Positions 1 to 10,599 of a stretch of 25,977 nucleotides of DNA are shown here, piece by piece. The notes beneath the pieces were generated by a model that was not told where the DNA came from, did no database searches, and worked only from the letters and a program-made list of their open reading frames with translations. The DNA is from Acrasis kona. Its lineage: Eukaryota > Heterolobosea > Eutetramitea > Acrasida > Acrasidae. The DNA lies in assembly GCA_026419775.2 (NCBI GenBank), contig JAOPGA020000842.1:1-25977 (forward strand), written 5' to 3'. The position numbers and the translations under genes were made by a program. Position 1 is the first letter of the stretch. Each line of letters begins with the position of its first letter.

Positions 1-381
1 CTCCCTTAGAATTCTAAGCTGTGATATACAAGAACGGTTTTGAGGAACATGGACTTCACCCTCCGGACTACGTGATGTATTTGGAGGTGAAGTTGGGGTC
101 TCCATTAGTTTTAAGTACTGAGGAAATATATTCTTATTCTTTTTTATGGCGACCACTTCATTGTTCTCTATATTTGTTGCAGATACCACAACACCATAAG
201 ACCCCGTCCCTATTATTTTCTCTAGTTTATATTTTTTTGGTAATACCCACTCTTCCTCTCCTAGTATAACTGTGTGTAACTCATCCAGTGGATTCCGGCT
301 TGGAGACAAGCTTTCGTCTCCTGTACTCTTGATAGACTTGAAAGATGTATGCGTCAGCGTTGGTGATGTTGAGGTGGTCAT
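1..381 (-). CDS. MAP-kinase-like protein kinase, N-terminal part (runs off the left edge)
   Basis: Reading the minus strand from ATG at 381 gives 127 codons with no stop up to the window edge. A roughly 60-residue N-terminal tail rich in Ser/Thr-Pro leads to KYKLEKIIGTGSYGVVVS, a glycine-rich ATP loop (GxGxxGxV), and then VVAIKK, the beta-3 strand with the ATP-binding lysine. The last residues, LRILRE, match the start of helix C, with the conserved Glu at the edge. The GTGSYGVV and VAIKK context and the xxLREI-type helix C are typical of the CMGC/MAPK group. An insert of about 30 residues with several Ser/Thr-Pro sites (TSPP, SRSPE) lies between the VAIKK lysine and helix C, where ERK and p38 kinases have a short loop. 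An in-frame TGA at 415-417 lies upstream, so the ATG at 381 is the likely start unless an upstream exon exists. The catalytic loop and TxY motif lie outside the window, so the subfamily is undetermined. Confidence 0.85.
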   Translation of the reverse strand, partial: MTTSTSPTLTHTSFKSIKSTGDESLSPSRNPLDELHTVILGEEEWVLPKKYKLEKIIGTGSYGVVVSATNIENNEVVAIKKNKNIFPQYLKLMETPTSPPNTSRSPEGEVHVPQNRSCISQLRILRE

Positions 382-984
382 GCAAACGAACACCTTTCCA
401 CTTGGACAACTTCTTCAAATTATATGACGGATGACAGCGGGGAACAATCTGTTTTCTCTGTTTTGGACATCTCCACGCAAGGTTGAGTAGAAACTGAAAA
501 GGCGAATAAAATATGAACTTCCCCAAACACAGTCTTTCGGAGAAGGGCATGGAAAAATTTGTGATGTTAGACATTACTAACCGATGTTCGTTTGTTCAAA
601 CAAGGAGCGGATTCTTAAACAATCACACATATCCCAAGACATTTAAGGCTTTTGTCCACGCCATAACACAAAGAGAGATGCATAAAACCTCAGATTTACT
701 TTTTTACTATAAGAACTGTTGTTCCATTACCATATATCAATAAACTAAAAGATCTATTAACTTATCTGTAAAGAACGCAAAACAAGAACAATTAAAAAGT
801 TAATAAGAACATCACAATTATTCCAACAATACACGTGATACTTTGCTGAGTAAATTGACTGACGTCACTGTATAAGACCTATTGGGTAGTTGACAATATG
901 TTGACTGGATTATGATGATAGATGGACAATCAAAATCAAGACCAAACAGTTAATATTCATAATAATGCATTTGATAAACATCGA
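382..984. other. Intergenic region upstream of the kinase gene
   Basis: AT-rich sequence with no convincing gene. Two open frames (281-574 minus and 513-743 plus) are short, have no recognisable motif, and the minus one overlaps the kinase in another frame. The 5' control region of the kinase should lie here. Confidence 0.5.
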
Positions 985-1115
985 TGAACATATAATGAAT
1001 GTTTGGCATGAATGAAAACTTGGCATGCTTGGTACCTGGACATCCAGTGCGAAAAGATGGGCTGGTGACGATGAGTTTGCGAATATCATTTGGAATCATT
1101 TTCATTCGGCTTGAT
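985..1115 (+). pseudogene. Decayed fragment of an alpha-N-acetylglucosaminidase (NAGLU-like) gene
   Basis: From about 1028 the plus strand reads MLGTWTSSAKRWAGDDEF before diverging and reaching a stop. This matches MLGTWTSSAKKWAGGDEL of the intact NAGLU gene (about 3770-3825), and the DNA is also close there (GGTACCTGGAC, TAGTGCGAAAA versus CCAGTGCGAAAA, ATGGGCTGGTG). Weaker nucleotide similarity continues into AT(C/A)TCATTTAGAATC versus ATATCATTTGGAATC at about 1085-1098. Upstream, GAAAACTTGGCATG resembles AAAAACTTCATG. No other NAGLU part is visible on either side, so this is a remnant of a partial or old tandem duplication, 0.9 kb upstream of the intact gene. A plus-strand frame open from 999 to 1316 reads through it in a different frame and is probably not a gene. 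Confidence 0.75.
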
Positions 1116-1915
1116 GCTGTAATTTATGCTCAAGAGTGCAGCACTGTCTTATTACCAGATTTGAATAATGTCATTTCCGATGATTGTCCAATAACAACCT
1201 GTCTCCTCATCGCAAATTGCCAATATGATGCGTCTTCTACGGTTAATGTATCCACAGGAGCGTACACAGCATCATCTCACCAGTCACTTTGTGTCATCTC
1301 TTTTATTACTTTTTGAGCCTAGTTGCTGTAGGATATTGTAGACAGCTTTCTCTTTAATGGGTAGTAGCTAAAGCTGCCATTAGTGTATGAGGTCAAGCCA
1401 ATCGCTTTATTTCCATTACAAATTTTATCGTTGTAACAATAACTGAAAACACGAGATCGAATCATTCCAATAACAAGCGGAAACACAGCTGTAATATGGA
1501 ATCATTTGGTCGCCAACGAAGCTGACCATTCATTAAAACAATATCAAGTAGAGTCTGCTACAAAGTAATGCTACAAAGGCTACTACAATTAGCAGAATAT
1601 AGGCTCCTTTTGTTATGTTAATCACGATGTGACATGCATGTCTTGTTAATCACAAGTATGAAATGAATTTGATGACTCTTAACAATCGACGGCGGCGTAG
1701 CGGACAGCTACCTGAGTTCAAGCCCTTGCTACCAAATAAATATGTAGACCTAATGTATATTAACAGGCTTCTTCCTGTTTCCCATATTTTAATCAGTAGT
1801 AATAAGCAAATAGGTCAAAGAATTTGTAGAATAAACGGATTGTAATGATTTATTATTGTACTTGATTATTAATTTTATTAGATTACCAAGCTCTAGAGCG
1901 GCCTTAATCAAAATC
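1116..1915. other. Intergenic region upstream of NAGLU
   Basis: About 800 bp without a supported gene. The frame ending at 1316 has a Cys-rich tail (CSTVLLPDLNN, DDCPITTCLL) after a hydrophobic stretch, so a small secreted peptide cannot be fully excluded, but its start lies inside the NAGLU fragment in a wrong frame. GGTC/GAATCATTTGG-like words recur at about 1088 and 1497. A T-loop-like string (GAGTTCAAGCCC near 1714) does not fold into a tRNA. The NAGLU promoter should be in the last part. Confidence 0.45.
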
Positions 1916-4139
1916 ATGATCAAACAGGTCTTCATAGTTGCTCTTTTGATAAGCATTGCACTCGGCGTGAGTGTGCACGTGAACGACCCTTCTGTAGATG
2001 TGGCTAAGGGTCTTGTATTTAGGCTACTTCCTGATCACGTTAACATTTTCAAATTCGAAGTAATACCACCACCGTCTGGAGAAAAAGAGTACGATGTTTA
2101 TGAGTTAGAGACGTCAACAGACGGTTTGATAATTATAAGAGGAAATAATGCCGGTAGCATGGCAGCCGCATTAAATCATTACCTAAAGTACCACTGCTTT
2201 TGTCAAGTATCCTGGGGAGCTGACAATCTAGATATACCAAAACCACATCCAAAGATCAAAGAAAAGATTCGGGTTACAACCATCCACAAGCACAGATATT
2301 ACATGAACACCTGCACTCACGGCTATTCCACAGTGTGGTGGGATTGGAAGAGATGGGAGAGGGAAATAGATTGGATGGCACTTAATTCCATCAACGCACC
2401 TTTAATGTTTACAGGACAAGAAAAAATATGGCAAGAAACGTACGACGAACTCAAAATCTCAACAAAAGGTTTCTTTTCAGGACCAGCTTTCCTCCCTTGG
2501 AATAGAATGGGAAATCTCATCGGTTGGGCAGGACCTTTATCCTCTCACTGGCTGTCAACACAATTAGATCTCGCCAAACAAATCGTCAAAAGAGAACGAG
2601 AGTTTGGAATGAAACCAATCTTGCCTGCTTTCAACGGCTACGTCCCACCGCGCCTAAACGAAACGTATCCAAGCGCCAAAGTAGTTCAAATGAAGCAATG
2701 GGGTGCATTCCCAGGAACATACTTTTTGGATCCTCTTGACCCTCTCTTCCAACGTATCGGAGTCACCTTCCTGTCGAAGCTGTCCCAAGCATTAAATGGA
2801 ACCGACCATCTCTACAATGCAGATCCATTCAATGAGATGACGCCACCTTCCAAAGAAGAACAATACCTCTCAAAAGTTAGCTCAAGCATCTACTCAAGCA
2901 TGTACCAAGTGGATTCCCATGCGACGTGGATCATGCAAGCATGGTTCTTGGCCGTGGATGATTTTTGGAAGCCGCCTGTAGCGCGAGCACTTTTAAACGC
3001 TGTCCCTCGCGACAATCTAATCATGTTGGATTTGTATGCGGAAGTTTCTCCAGTGTGGACAGAGACAAGTGAATTTTATGATCATCATTTTATTTGGTGC
3101 ATGTTACATAACTTTGGGGGAAGACCTGGTCTATACGGAAAACTTCCTGATGTAAATAAAATGTTGTTTAAATCCATTAGTACTGCCAAAAACACAATGA
3201 GTGGAATTGGGCTGAGCATGGAGGCCATCGAGAATAATCCCATCGCTTATGATTTTGTAACCGACATGACGTGGAGGAGGGAACAAGTGGCTGATATGAA
3301 TGAGTGGGTGAATGATTATGCTGATCGTCGATATGGGTTGCCTAATAAAAAATCTAATGATGATGTTGCTTTGGCTCGTGAAGCATGGAGACTGCTTCTG
3401 AGTGGTCCTTATAATTGTAGTACCGATCAAATGGGTGCGTCTGGTAGTGTTGTGGCTGCGACGCCTGGATTGAATATAACCGGCGTTAGTTTTGCTCCTC
3501 TTTTTATTTATTATGATGTCAAATCCCACCTGTATCGTCCACTGTCATTGTTGTTAAAGGTTTCTAATGTCTTGAAGGGAATCCCGACTTATCAATATGA
3601 TTTGGTTGATTGTTGGTATGCAATGTCTAAGCGCTCTAGCTCTTGATGTTTACAAGAATATCCAAAGTTCTTTTGCCTCAAAGAATGTAGAGTTATTTAG
3701 GAAGGAATCCGAAAAACTAAAACGCATCATGTTTGACATGGAGAAATTAGCTTCCACTAATAAAAACTTCATGCTGGGTACCTGGACGTCTAGTGCGAAA
3801 AAATGGGCTGGTGGTGATGAGTTGGAGAAATCTCATTTAGAATCCAATGCCAGGTTGCTTGTTACAACATGGAATAGCCCAAAGTGGGGCGCTTGGGAGT
3901 ATGCCTACCGCATGTGGTCAGGTATTATTATGGACTTGTACGTACCTAGATGGGACATCTTTTTTGACGAGTGCGAAGAGGCGCTAGTCAATAACGTTCC
4001 ATTCGACAAGGAGAGGTTTAACAATCGCGTAACAAGAAACGATTGGGCGTGGGTGTACAGCGACTGGGAATACACTGATCAAGAAACTGGAGATACTTTA
4101 GAAGTTATCAAGCAAATATATGATTACTACTTTTATTAA
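1916..4139 (+). CDS. NAGLU: Alpha-N-acetylglucosaminidase (GH89), with one surplus base near 3611
   Basis: Lysosomal or secreted enzyme that removes terminal alpha-N-acetylglucosamine; in animals it acts on heparan sulfate. ATG 1916 begins a signal peptide (MIKQVFIVALLISIALGVSV). The chain then shows the GH89 hallmarks WWDWKRWEREIDWMALN, FFSGPAFLPWNRMGNL and FIWCMLHNFGG. By alignment in memory with human NAGLU, the acid/base Glu is residue 307 (FNEMTPP) and the nucleophile is Glu436 (SMEAIENN); their spacing of 129 matches the human 130. The first frame runs to YQYDLVD (3610) and would stop at 3644-3646. The homologous C-terminal domain (GMQCLSALALDVYK, FMLGTWTSS, YTPRW-like YVPRWDIFF) continues in the +1 frame to TAA 4137-4139. 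Skipping one T at about 3611 gives DVGMQCLSALA, matching plant DVTRQALSKLA without a gap, total about 740 residues (human 743). It could be an assembly error, a recent lesion or a recoding site. Confidence 0.93.
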
Positions 4140-4188
4140 ATTTATTTTGTTCCAATCCTATCAATTTCAACTTTTTTGTAACAGTAAC

Positions 4189-6055
4189 ATGTTCCTGTTT
4201 GTTTTTGCATCGCTACTCCTGTGGGTGGCTTGCCACTGCCAATCAGTGTTTAATTTCACAATGTAAGTTACTATAGCCTTGGTTCACTAATTCTTCATGT
4301 AGTATACATACAAATGACTTACATTCGTTGTTTGAAGGCGCAGGTCCTGACACAATGATCAAGAGCAGCTCAAAAGGACACTTTGCAAGGCTTAAATATC
4401 TTATCGATCGTATACAATCCATTGCACCAACTCAAACATTGACCATTGACTCTGGAGACTCGTTTGGTGGCAGTTTGTTCCACTTATTGAGCGCAAGTAA
4501 TGCATACTCTTGTGATGCAGTTCCACCACCAGAATGGAAATTTCTGTCCGATTGCCACTTTGATGCAACAGTGTTCGGTAATCACGATTTTGATGGATTT
4601 GACGTGGGGTTAGGAAAAAGACTAGATTGTGCAAAGAATACAACAACAGTTCAAGTGTTGAGCAGCAACATTTTAATCAATTCTGACGAATCGGAGTGCA
4701 GAAAAATTAAATCGTCAATCACAAAACCAGACACTCACTACAGTGCCCCTGGCGAACAAAATCGCCCCACCCGTATTGTTCCTTACGTACTCAAAGAATT
4801 GACCGATCCATCCACTAACCAATCTCTCAAAGTTGCCATCTTTGGATTTTTTGGACCAGATAGCTCACTACTTTGTAATCCCTATCGGAAGTGTACACAT
4901 TTTGTTGGGTTTAATGACGCCACACATAGCATTGAATGGGCCGAATACGTACAACACGTCTACGATACAATCACAACGGTTAGAAAAGTGCACGAACCTC
5001 AAGTAATTATCACAGTAGCACACAGTGGAGTTCCTGAAGACGAACAACTCATCACCAGTCTGCATCAACTCACAAAAGACGACAACTTTGTACACGTTCA
5101 CTTGGGATCACACACCCACCACGCTTATTCGAAGCAAACGAAAGGAACAACATTATACCAATCCGACTCATACGGAACCCATTTAGGGACGCCTCAATTC
5201 CAGTACGATTACAACAAAAACACAGTCACCCTCCTCAACAAAGACGTACGTAAACAAGTCTATCCTGACGCCATCTCACCAGGTGTCACATTACCAACAC
5301 ATTTAGTCATCGATGGATCCATCCCTCTCGACCCTCACTACGACACTCTGGTTCAATCCTACAAAAAGATGATTGATTCCACATTTTTGAAAAAGTCAGA
5401 CTTCAAGTACGACACACCCATCGGACATGTCGACACTCGCAAACTATTTGTAGATATTGTAACGGACTGCTTGTACACACAGATTAAAAATTTATTTATA
5501 AAAGACCTCGGAGTGTATCTAATGAGCGAGGCTGCCATCAGAAACGATCCTGAACATTTACAAAAAACCAACTCAACCCAAATTTATTTTCAATTTAGTG
5601 ACGTTTACAGAGTGTTGGGCATCGGAGAATTGTCCACCCTTATATCAGAAGAGCGCAAGCCAGGAGATGTGATCGCACACTTTTACATGTCGAGGCATGA
5701 ATTGACAATGTTGGTTCAAGGAAATGAATTTGCAGAGTTGGCGAACCCGACGTATGGAATATGTTTTAGTAGCAGCCTTCAATATAAAACCAATTGGTAT
5801 GGGATTCCATTTTTGAACCGAATGGTTGACTTTCGCATCAATGATCGCATCATGCAGAAGGATGATTTGATTCATGTGGCCATGCCTGCGTGGATGGTAA
5901 AGTACTTCAAGAAAATGTCGCAAATGAGTTTTGGAATTTTGAGCTGCAACTTTAGAGATCGCTTTGGAAGAGTGATTCAGGAACCTGATCGTCTTTTGGT
6001 ACATGATTATGAATTATTTGCAATGTGTATACGAGATGGTGTTTTATTCAAGTGA
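4189..6055 (+). CDS. Secreted 5'-nucleotidase-family metallophosphoesterase (one intron)
   Basis: Coding segments 4189-4262 and 4303-6055, 608 residues. The 40-nt intron 4263-4302 (GTAAGT...TGTAG) splits an Ile codon; splicing creates FTIIHTNDLHSLFEG, the hallmark first metal-binding motif of the 5'-nucleotidase/UshA family (ILHTNDxHxxFE). Exon 1 encodes a signal peptide (MFLFVFASLLLWVACHC). Further metal and catalytic motifs are DSGDSF (Asp77), GNHDFD (Asn118-His119), VAHSG and LGSHTHH. The second half is the substrate-binding domain, but the usual NAD/E-GNLxxD and F/Y stacking motifs are not clear to me, so the substrate (AMP, other nucleotides, UDP-sugars) is uncertain. No C-terminal hydrophobic GPI signal is seen, so it is probably soluble and secreted or lysosomal. 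The start is 49 bp after the NAGLU stop on the same strand. Its last 12 coding bases overlap the 3' end of the opposing gene, and AATAAA at 6120-6125 lies in that gene's last exon. Confidence 0.92.
6043..6048 (-). terminator. AATAAA poly(A) signal overlapping the stop of the six-exon gene
   Basis: Minus-strand AATAAA overlaps the TAA stop at 6044-6046 and lies within the last codons of the convergent 5'-nucleotidase gene. Role inferred from the match to the canonical signal and its recurrence at other 3' ends here. Confidence 0.6.
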
Positions 6056-7396
6056 TGTTTCATCATCTGCATCGTTTTGTTGCTTTTCTAATAATTCTCG
6101 CTGTAAGAGGTTAATATTAAATAAAGTGGTTAAACGTACTTGTAATTTCCAAAATTCTTCCTCCTCGTCTTTGATGTTCTTGTTTAAAGTTATTGAATCG
6201 TGTCTATCATTTTTGACAGGTTGTGAGATGATGGGAAGACCCTTTTGTTTCAGTATGTTATTCACAAAGGAGTTTGGAGAGATTCTTTTTGAAGCGTCGA
6301 TAGGTTCTGCAACTGGTAGAGTCATAGGGGCTTGAGTGGTTGTTGATGACATCTAAAAGATTAGAATATATGTATCGTGACTCTTACTTGTGCTATTGCG
6401 TCTGCAGTTTTGACACGTTGTGGCTTGCTTTCGCTGATTTCTTGTAAGTACTTGTTAAGAACTGATTTAGTGGACATGCGACGTGGTGATCCCACCGTCA
6501 CAATTGGATCTGAGGGACTGTATGGAACGACAGGACTAAAAGTGTTCGAACTTCCCTCTTGTTGATGAATTTCTTGTGATGGCTCCTCTTGTAACATTTG
6601 TTGCTGCTGCTTCCAAAATCTATCGGCCTCATCTTCCTACACAGTAAAATTATAAAAGTCGCAAATGTACTAACCAAATTTTTTCTTCTCATCATTGATT
6701 GTCTTCTCTTCATCTCTTTCACTGGATCTGGTTTGGTTTCTGGTCTCATTTCTTTTAGTATGTTCTGCAGTTCTAATTGAGACTTCTCCACTTCTGGATT
6801 TTGTACTGAACTCTGCATGCTTGCATGAGGTGACAAAGAAAGCCTAAAGACGTCCACGTTTGTGACATCCATCAAATAAAATGTATAATTCTACACCTGT
6901 TTAGTAGGATACTTACTCTACAACTTACGGTAGTAGCGAGGTCATTAATTTCAGGTTCTATGAAGAGGAACGGAAAATCTACTGCGTGTGCATTCTCTGC
7001 CTCCGGTATAATTATAAATCCACTTTTATTGATATCCGTCTTGTGCAATTGACAGATGATTTTAAACCAATATATCTATAACTATGTTAACAAAAAAACG
7101 AAGTGTATATCTACTTTTGATATACTTGCGGTGGTCTTGGTCATTTCATATTTAAACATACCAAAAAACCAGTAACCTTTCGCCTCGTCATCGTCTTTTT
7201 GCTGTCCCTCCGCTACGTCAAACACTACATCTTATTATTTAGCCGCGAGAGGGTACATACGTTTGACACTTTGGTGGGTCACGCTGGTTTCCATCGAAAG
7301 ATTTGCAACTTTTCCTTTTTTAAGCTCATAGTTGGTGAGTCGTATCGTGCTCTGAGTATTGTTCGTTAAGAATATGCTTGCCTGCCTGTTTCCCAT
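6044..7396 (-). CDS. Unrecognised six-exon protein, 388 residues
   Basis: Exons (minus order) 7396-7261, 7224-7115, 7075-6929, 6890-6675, 6636-6388 and 6352-6044. Introns are 36, 39, 38, 38 and 35 nt, all GT...TAG. Phases close exactly and every intron removes an in-frame stop or a shift. The protein starts MGNRQASIFLTNNTQSTIR, has a beta-rich first part (LFDVAEGQQKDDDEAKGYWF, IYWFKIICQLH, FIIIPEAEN, NYTFYLMDVTNVDVFRL), then a charged, Gln/Glu-rich and Ser/Pro-rich second half (KRRQSMMRRKNLEDEADRFW, SPSDPIVTVGSPRR), ending EKQQNDADDETSLE. The start LTNNTQSTIRLTNYELKKGK faintly recalls aegerolysin/actinoporin-like sandwiches (NNTQ-xTLxL...xxG), but I do not assign this. The stop TAA (6044-6046) sits inside AATAAA (minus, 6043-6048), within the nucleotidase coding sequence. 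The start is 70 bp downstream of the VPS16 stop. An upstream exon is not excluded. Confidence 0.8.
6120..6125 (+). terminator. AATAAA poly(A) signal of the 5'-nucleotidase gene
   Basis: First AATAAA after the TGA at 6055, 65 nt downstream, inside the antisense of the opposing gene's last exon. If used, the two mRNAs overlap by roughly 80 or more bases. Confidence 0.5.
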
Positions 7397-7466
7397 GACT
7401 TCGAACTGACAGTTTAAAAATAAAAAATTGTAATAAAAAATTGATTTAATTTTTTAAGAAAGCTCA

Positions 7467-10400
7467 TCAATTAGTTTGTCGATTCGTATCCAGTGGTCTT
7501 GGAGTTGCTTGTTTTAACCTCTGATATATACTTAGTAGGTCGACATCAATCTCGGAGACAGCAACTTCTATAGCCTCTTTGAATTTCAACAATCCAATGT
7601 AGTAGTCAACCTTGACGCGAGGGTCTGTGATCAGCTGAATACACTTGACAGCTTCATAAGTCTTGCCTGCGGCTAAACAAGCATCGGTAAATGGTTCATA
7701 ACCTATTGGAGACGGCTTCTCTACCGCAAACTTTATGAGTTGTTCCCATGACCCCATGCTGGCCAACGCTCTCACTTTTATAGTCCAGTACCTTTTATCA
7801 GAGACGCTGAATTGTTGTTTTATTTTCTTTAGCAAATCCTTTTTGGTTGAGTCCTTTATCGAAGTAGAAGTCATCACTTCAAACAAAGTATCATTTAGTG
7901 TCATTCCAATCGTCCCTACACCATGGTCTTTATTGACCTTCATCTGCATTGTCAATAGTTCTCTCTGCTTCAAGGCCATCTTTCTGTCAGAATCATGGTA
8001 TCCATCCTTTGCGAAATGTTGTTCCGCACGTTCCAGCCAACCCGCAAAAGTTTTACAATTTTCTTCGTCGCCAGCATCATAATCCTTGTAAGCACTATTC
8101 AAGGCTGCATATCCGGCATCAACATGATTATTCAAATAATGGTGCATCTTTTCGATGCGTTTGAACTTTAATCGGTATTTATTGTAACTTGTAAACAACT
8201 GCATCATGAGAGGTTTGTCTTTAATCATTTGGAACATGTACTCTTGCTCAAAGAATTTCACCATGTACAAAACAATCATATACATTAGATCGGAGTCGTT
8301 ACTTCCAATTGCCTTATCCATAGCTTCGTTGGTCTCATGCATGCTCAAGTACAATGGAATCTGCTCACTTGGGTTCGTATCTTCTTTTAACAACATTTTG
8401 GCGAGGTGCTTTTTCCCACTTTGGAAGGCTTGCATGGCGATCCTTGCATAACTTACATCTTGCTTGTGAGGCAGTAGTTGTTCGTTAATAACGTTGAATA
8501 AATGTGTGTCGTCGTCTTGGGATGAATCCGAGTTGGCAGCCATCTTTGCTTTCGTGCATGCCCAATGGACAAGAACATCGTAACTTTTAATTCCAAGGTA
8601 CTCGCTGATTTTTGTGGCCAGGTAGTGGTTGTGAAGTTCGCTAAGACGCGCTATTAGCACTGGTGCGGATAATTGTTGATATTGTTGGTATGTTAATGGC
8701 ATGTTCGCCAATCTTCGGACTTCGTTCAAAACGCGGATCTCTTTACATCTATAATAGATTATTAAATAAAAGTTTTGGTTAATGTTACCTCTGCATAAAG
8801 TCATTTGCATGACCTCTTTTACCAAGCCCCACCCTTGATTTATTTTTCAAAAATGTTCTTCCGTAAGTGGCTGCATTCAGAAGCTGCTGTTGTAAGTTCA
8901 CATCCAACATTTCCCTACAAGCTGCGTCGACTAATGTATAACATGCTTGTCGTAGGTTCTCGTCATCTGCATCAATTTCATGATCTACGCTGTCGTCTGC
9001 GGGTGCATTTTTATCTGAGGATGAAGCTACATCCAAGTCTTCTCCAGCATTGCTTGTGTTCTGTTTGTTGTAACGAATGTCACGAATGGTCTTGATGCTA
9101 GTTGACCGGTTGTTCTTATAGTCCATGTAGGCGTCATAAAGTAGGGCGCTGCTTTCTAGACTTCCTATTCTAAAGACCTCCACAGTTGAGTCAGGAACCC
9201 TTTCATACAGTTCCACACTGTGATTCGATATGACCCTAGTAGCATCACATTCCTGTATTAAATGTAGCGGACACTCGTATGTAAAATATTCATACTCACC
9301 ATAGCAGTCAATCATAATGAGAAGTGACGCGTCGTCGCCATCTCTAATAGAGTTCGGCTTCCAATATAGCATGATGCATTCGTTACCACAATAAACAATC
9401 TCGTCTGGCTCTCTTACTTCTTCCTGACTGTTTGGCGTGCGGGATTCTACACTACCATCAGCTCTACACTCAAATTGTAAAAGATTGGCGGACATGTTGG
9501 CGTGAAAAACATTTAATACACCACCGCGATCTCTTGAAAAGGCAGCAAGAGTTTGTTTATCAGGACCGTATCGTAACTTGACAAAACCTGTGGATTCATC
9601 CTTGTTTAAAAGAGTTTTTACAAACGGGTCTCTGTGTCTGCTCATAACTAGAACGCACGGTTGATCATTCATCCCAAGAACAACCTCTGTGTGGGTAGTT
9701 GCGGAATATTGTGCTGGTAGAACCTCGATAGCAGTAGGGCATACATCATCAAGAAATTCAGACTTTAATTCTCTAAAAGGGGTTGACATGTTGAAGTTGT
9801 CAACTAAAAATAATCTGTGGGGCATGGAAGAACCTTTGGTGAGAATTGCGCATCCTTCTTCAAACATTTTACTTCCAACCACCTTCTCTTTATCTTTGAT
9901 GTTGAGTGGAACTTGAACGAACGTAGCCATAACATTTGATTCAGTATCTCTCTGGGAAGTTTGGTCAGTACCTGAGTTTTGCTGATTTCTTTTCGTCTTG
10001 GTCTTGTCATTCACTGGCGCATCATTTACCCAATTATGATGGTGAAACCTTTCTCCGTGAGCATTAAAAATGTGGAGACGTCCCGACTGGGTTAACACCA
10101 TAAGTTTTAAATCGTTTGTCCATCCCATGTTCACCACTAAATCTTCGCTTTTGTGTAGACGAATGAAAGATAGAATCCTTCCAGCTGCATCATAAATGTT
10201 GATAAATTGAGCATGACCAATACCCTCCTGGCTACTATCGTCCTTAACTGAGATTACATTTGCACTCTTGCTACTCGTAATGGCCACCGGACCCCCAAAG
10301 GGTGCACCGGCTATAATACAGTCGCTAATATCTTGAATAGGAGTTTTTGTTTTCTCATCTACCCATTGCACGTAAGGGTATAAATCATGCTTTCTAAAGT

Positions 10401-10467
10401 AATAAAACTTGTCTCTATCCCCAACTGGAATCTCGGTCAGTTGTATCCAGCTCGCCGACACAGACAT
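7467..10467 (-). CDS. VPS16: Vacuolar protein sorting-associated protein 16 (HOPS/CORVET core subunit)
   Basis: Coding segments 10467-8789 and 8748-7467, 986 residues; the 40-nt intron 8749-8788 (GTAACA...TATAG) splits an Arg codon in NDFMQRCKEIRVLNEVRRL. VPS16 is the scaffold that binds VPS33 in the HOPS and CORVET tethering complexes at late endosomes and vacuoles. The N-terminal half is the beta-propeller (Vps16_N), including MGWTNDLKLMVLTQSGRL. The C-terminal half is the alpha-solenoid (Vps16_C), with the family signatures IPLTYxQY-like MPLTYQQYQQLSAPVLIARL, ISEYLGIKS, VLVHWACTKAKM, SDKRYWTIKVRALASMGSWEQL and SPIGYEPFTDACL. Length exceeds human VPS16 (839) mainly through linkers, e.g. an acidic insert EDLDVASSSDKNAPADDSV. 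The start ATG 10467 is followed directly by the family's N-terminal residues (WIQLTEIPVGDRDKFYYF). It is divergent from the next gene with 132 bp between starts. Confidence 0.97.
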
Positions 10468-10599
10468 TTTGAAACTATTTGATGTTTGACATATGACGAC
10501 TCAGTCAATCTATTTTTTCATTGCAGAGATCATATCGTGGAATGGACCCATAACAATTATGAAAGCCGTTCGCTTCATTGCGGTCAACTAAATTAAAAA
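10468..10599. promoter_or_regulatory. Divergent intergenic region between VPS16 and the polyprenol-kinase-like gene
   Basis: This 132-bp gap separates two ATGs pointing away from each other and must hold both start regions. It contains no TATA box that I can identify with confidence. Function is inferred from position only. Confidence 0.45.

Noticed and set aside
999-1316. 105-codon plus-strand frame as a gene
   Set aside because: It crosses the NAGLU fragment in the wrong frame and has no recognisable domain; only the Cys-rich tail is mildly protein-like.
1690-1735. tRNA-like string with GAGTTCAAGCCC
   Set aside because: The T-arm stem does not pair and no acceptor or anticodon stem can be drawn.
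3615-3632. A 16-nt intron (GTATGCAATGTCTAAG) in NAGLU that would restore the frame
   Set aside because: Splicing it would delete about five residues that align well (QCLS) to the family; a one-base surplus near 3611 gives a gapless match, and 16 nt is far below the 31-40 nt of the other introns.
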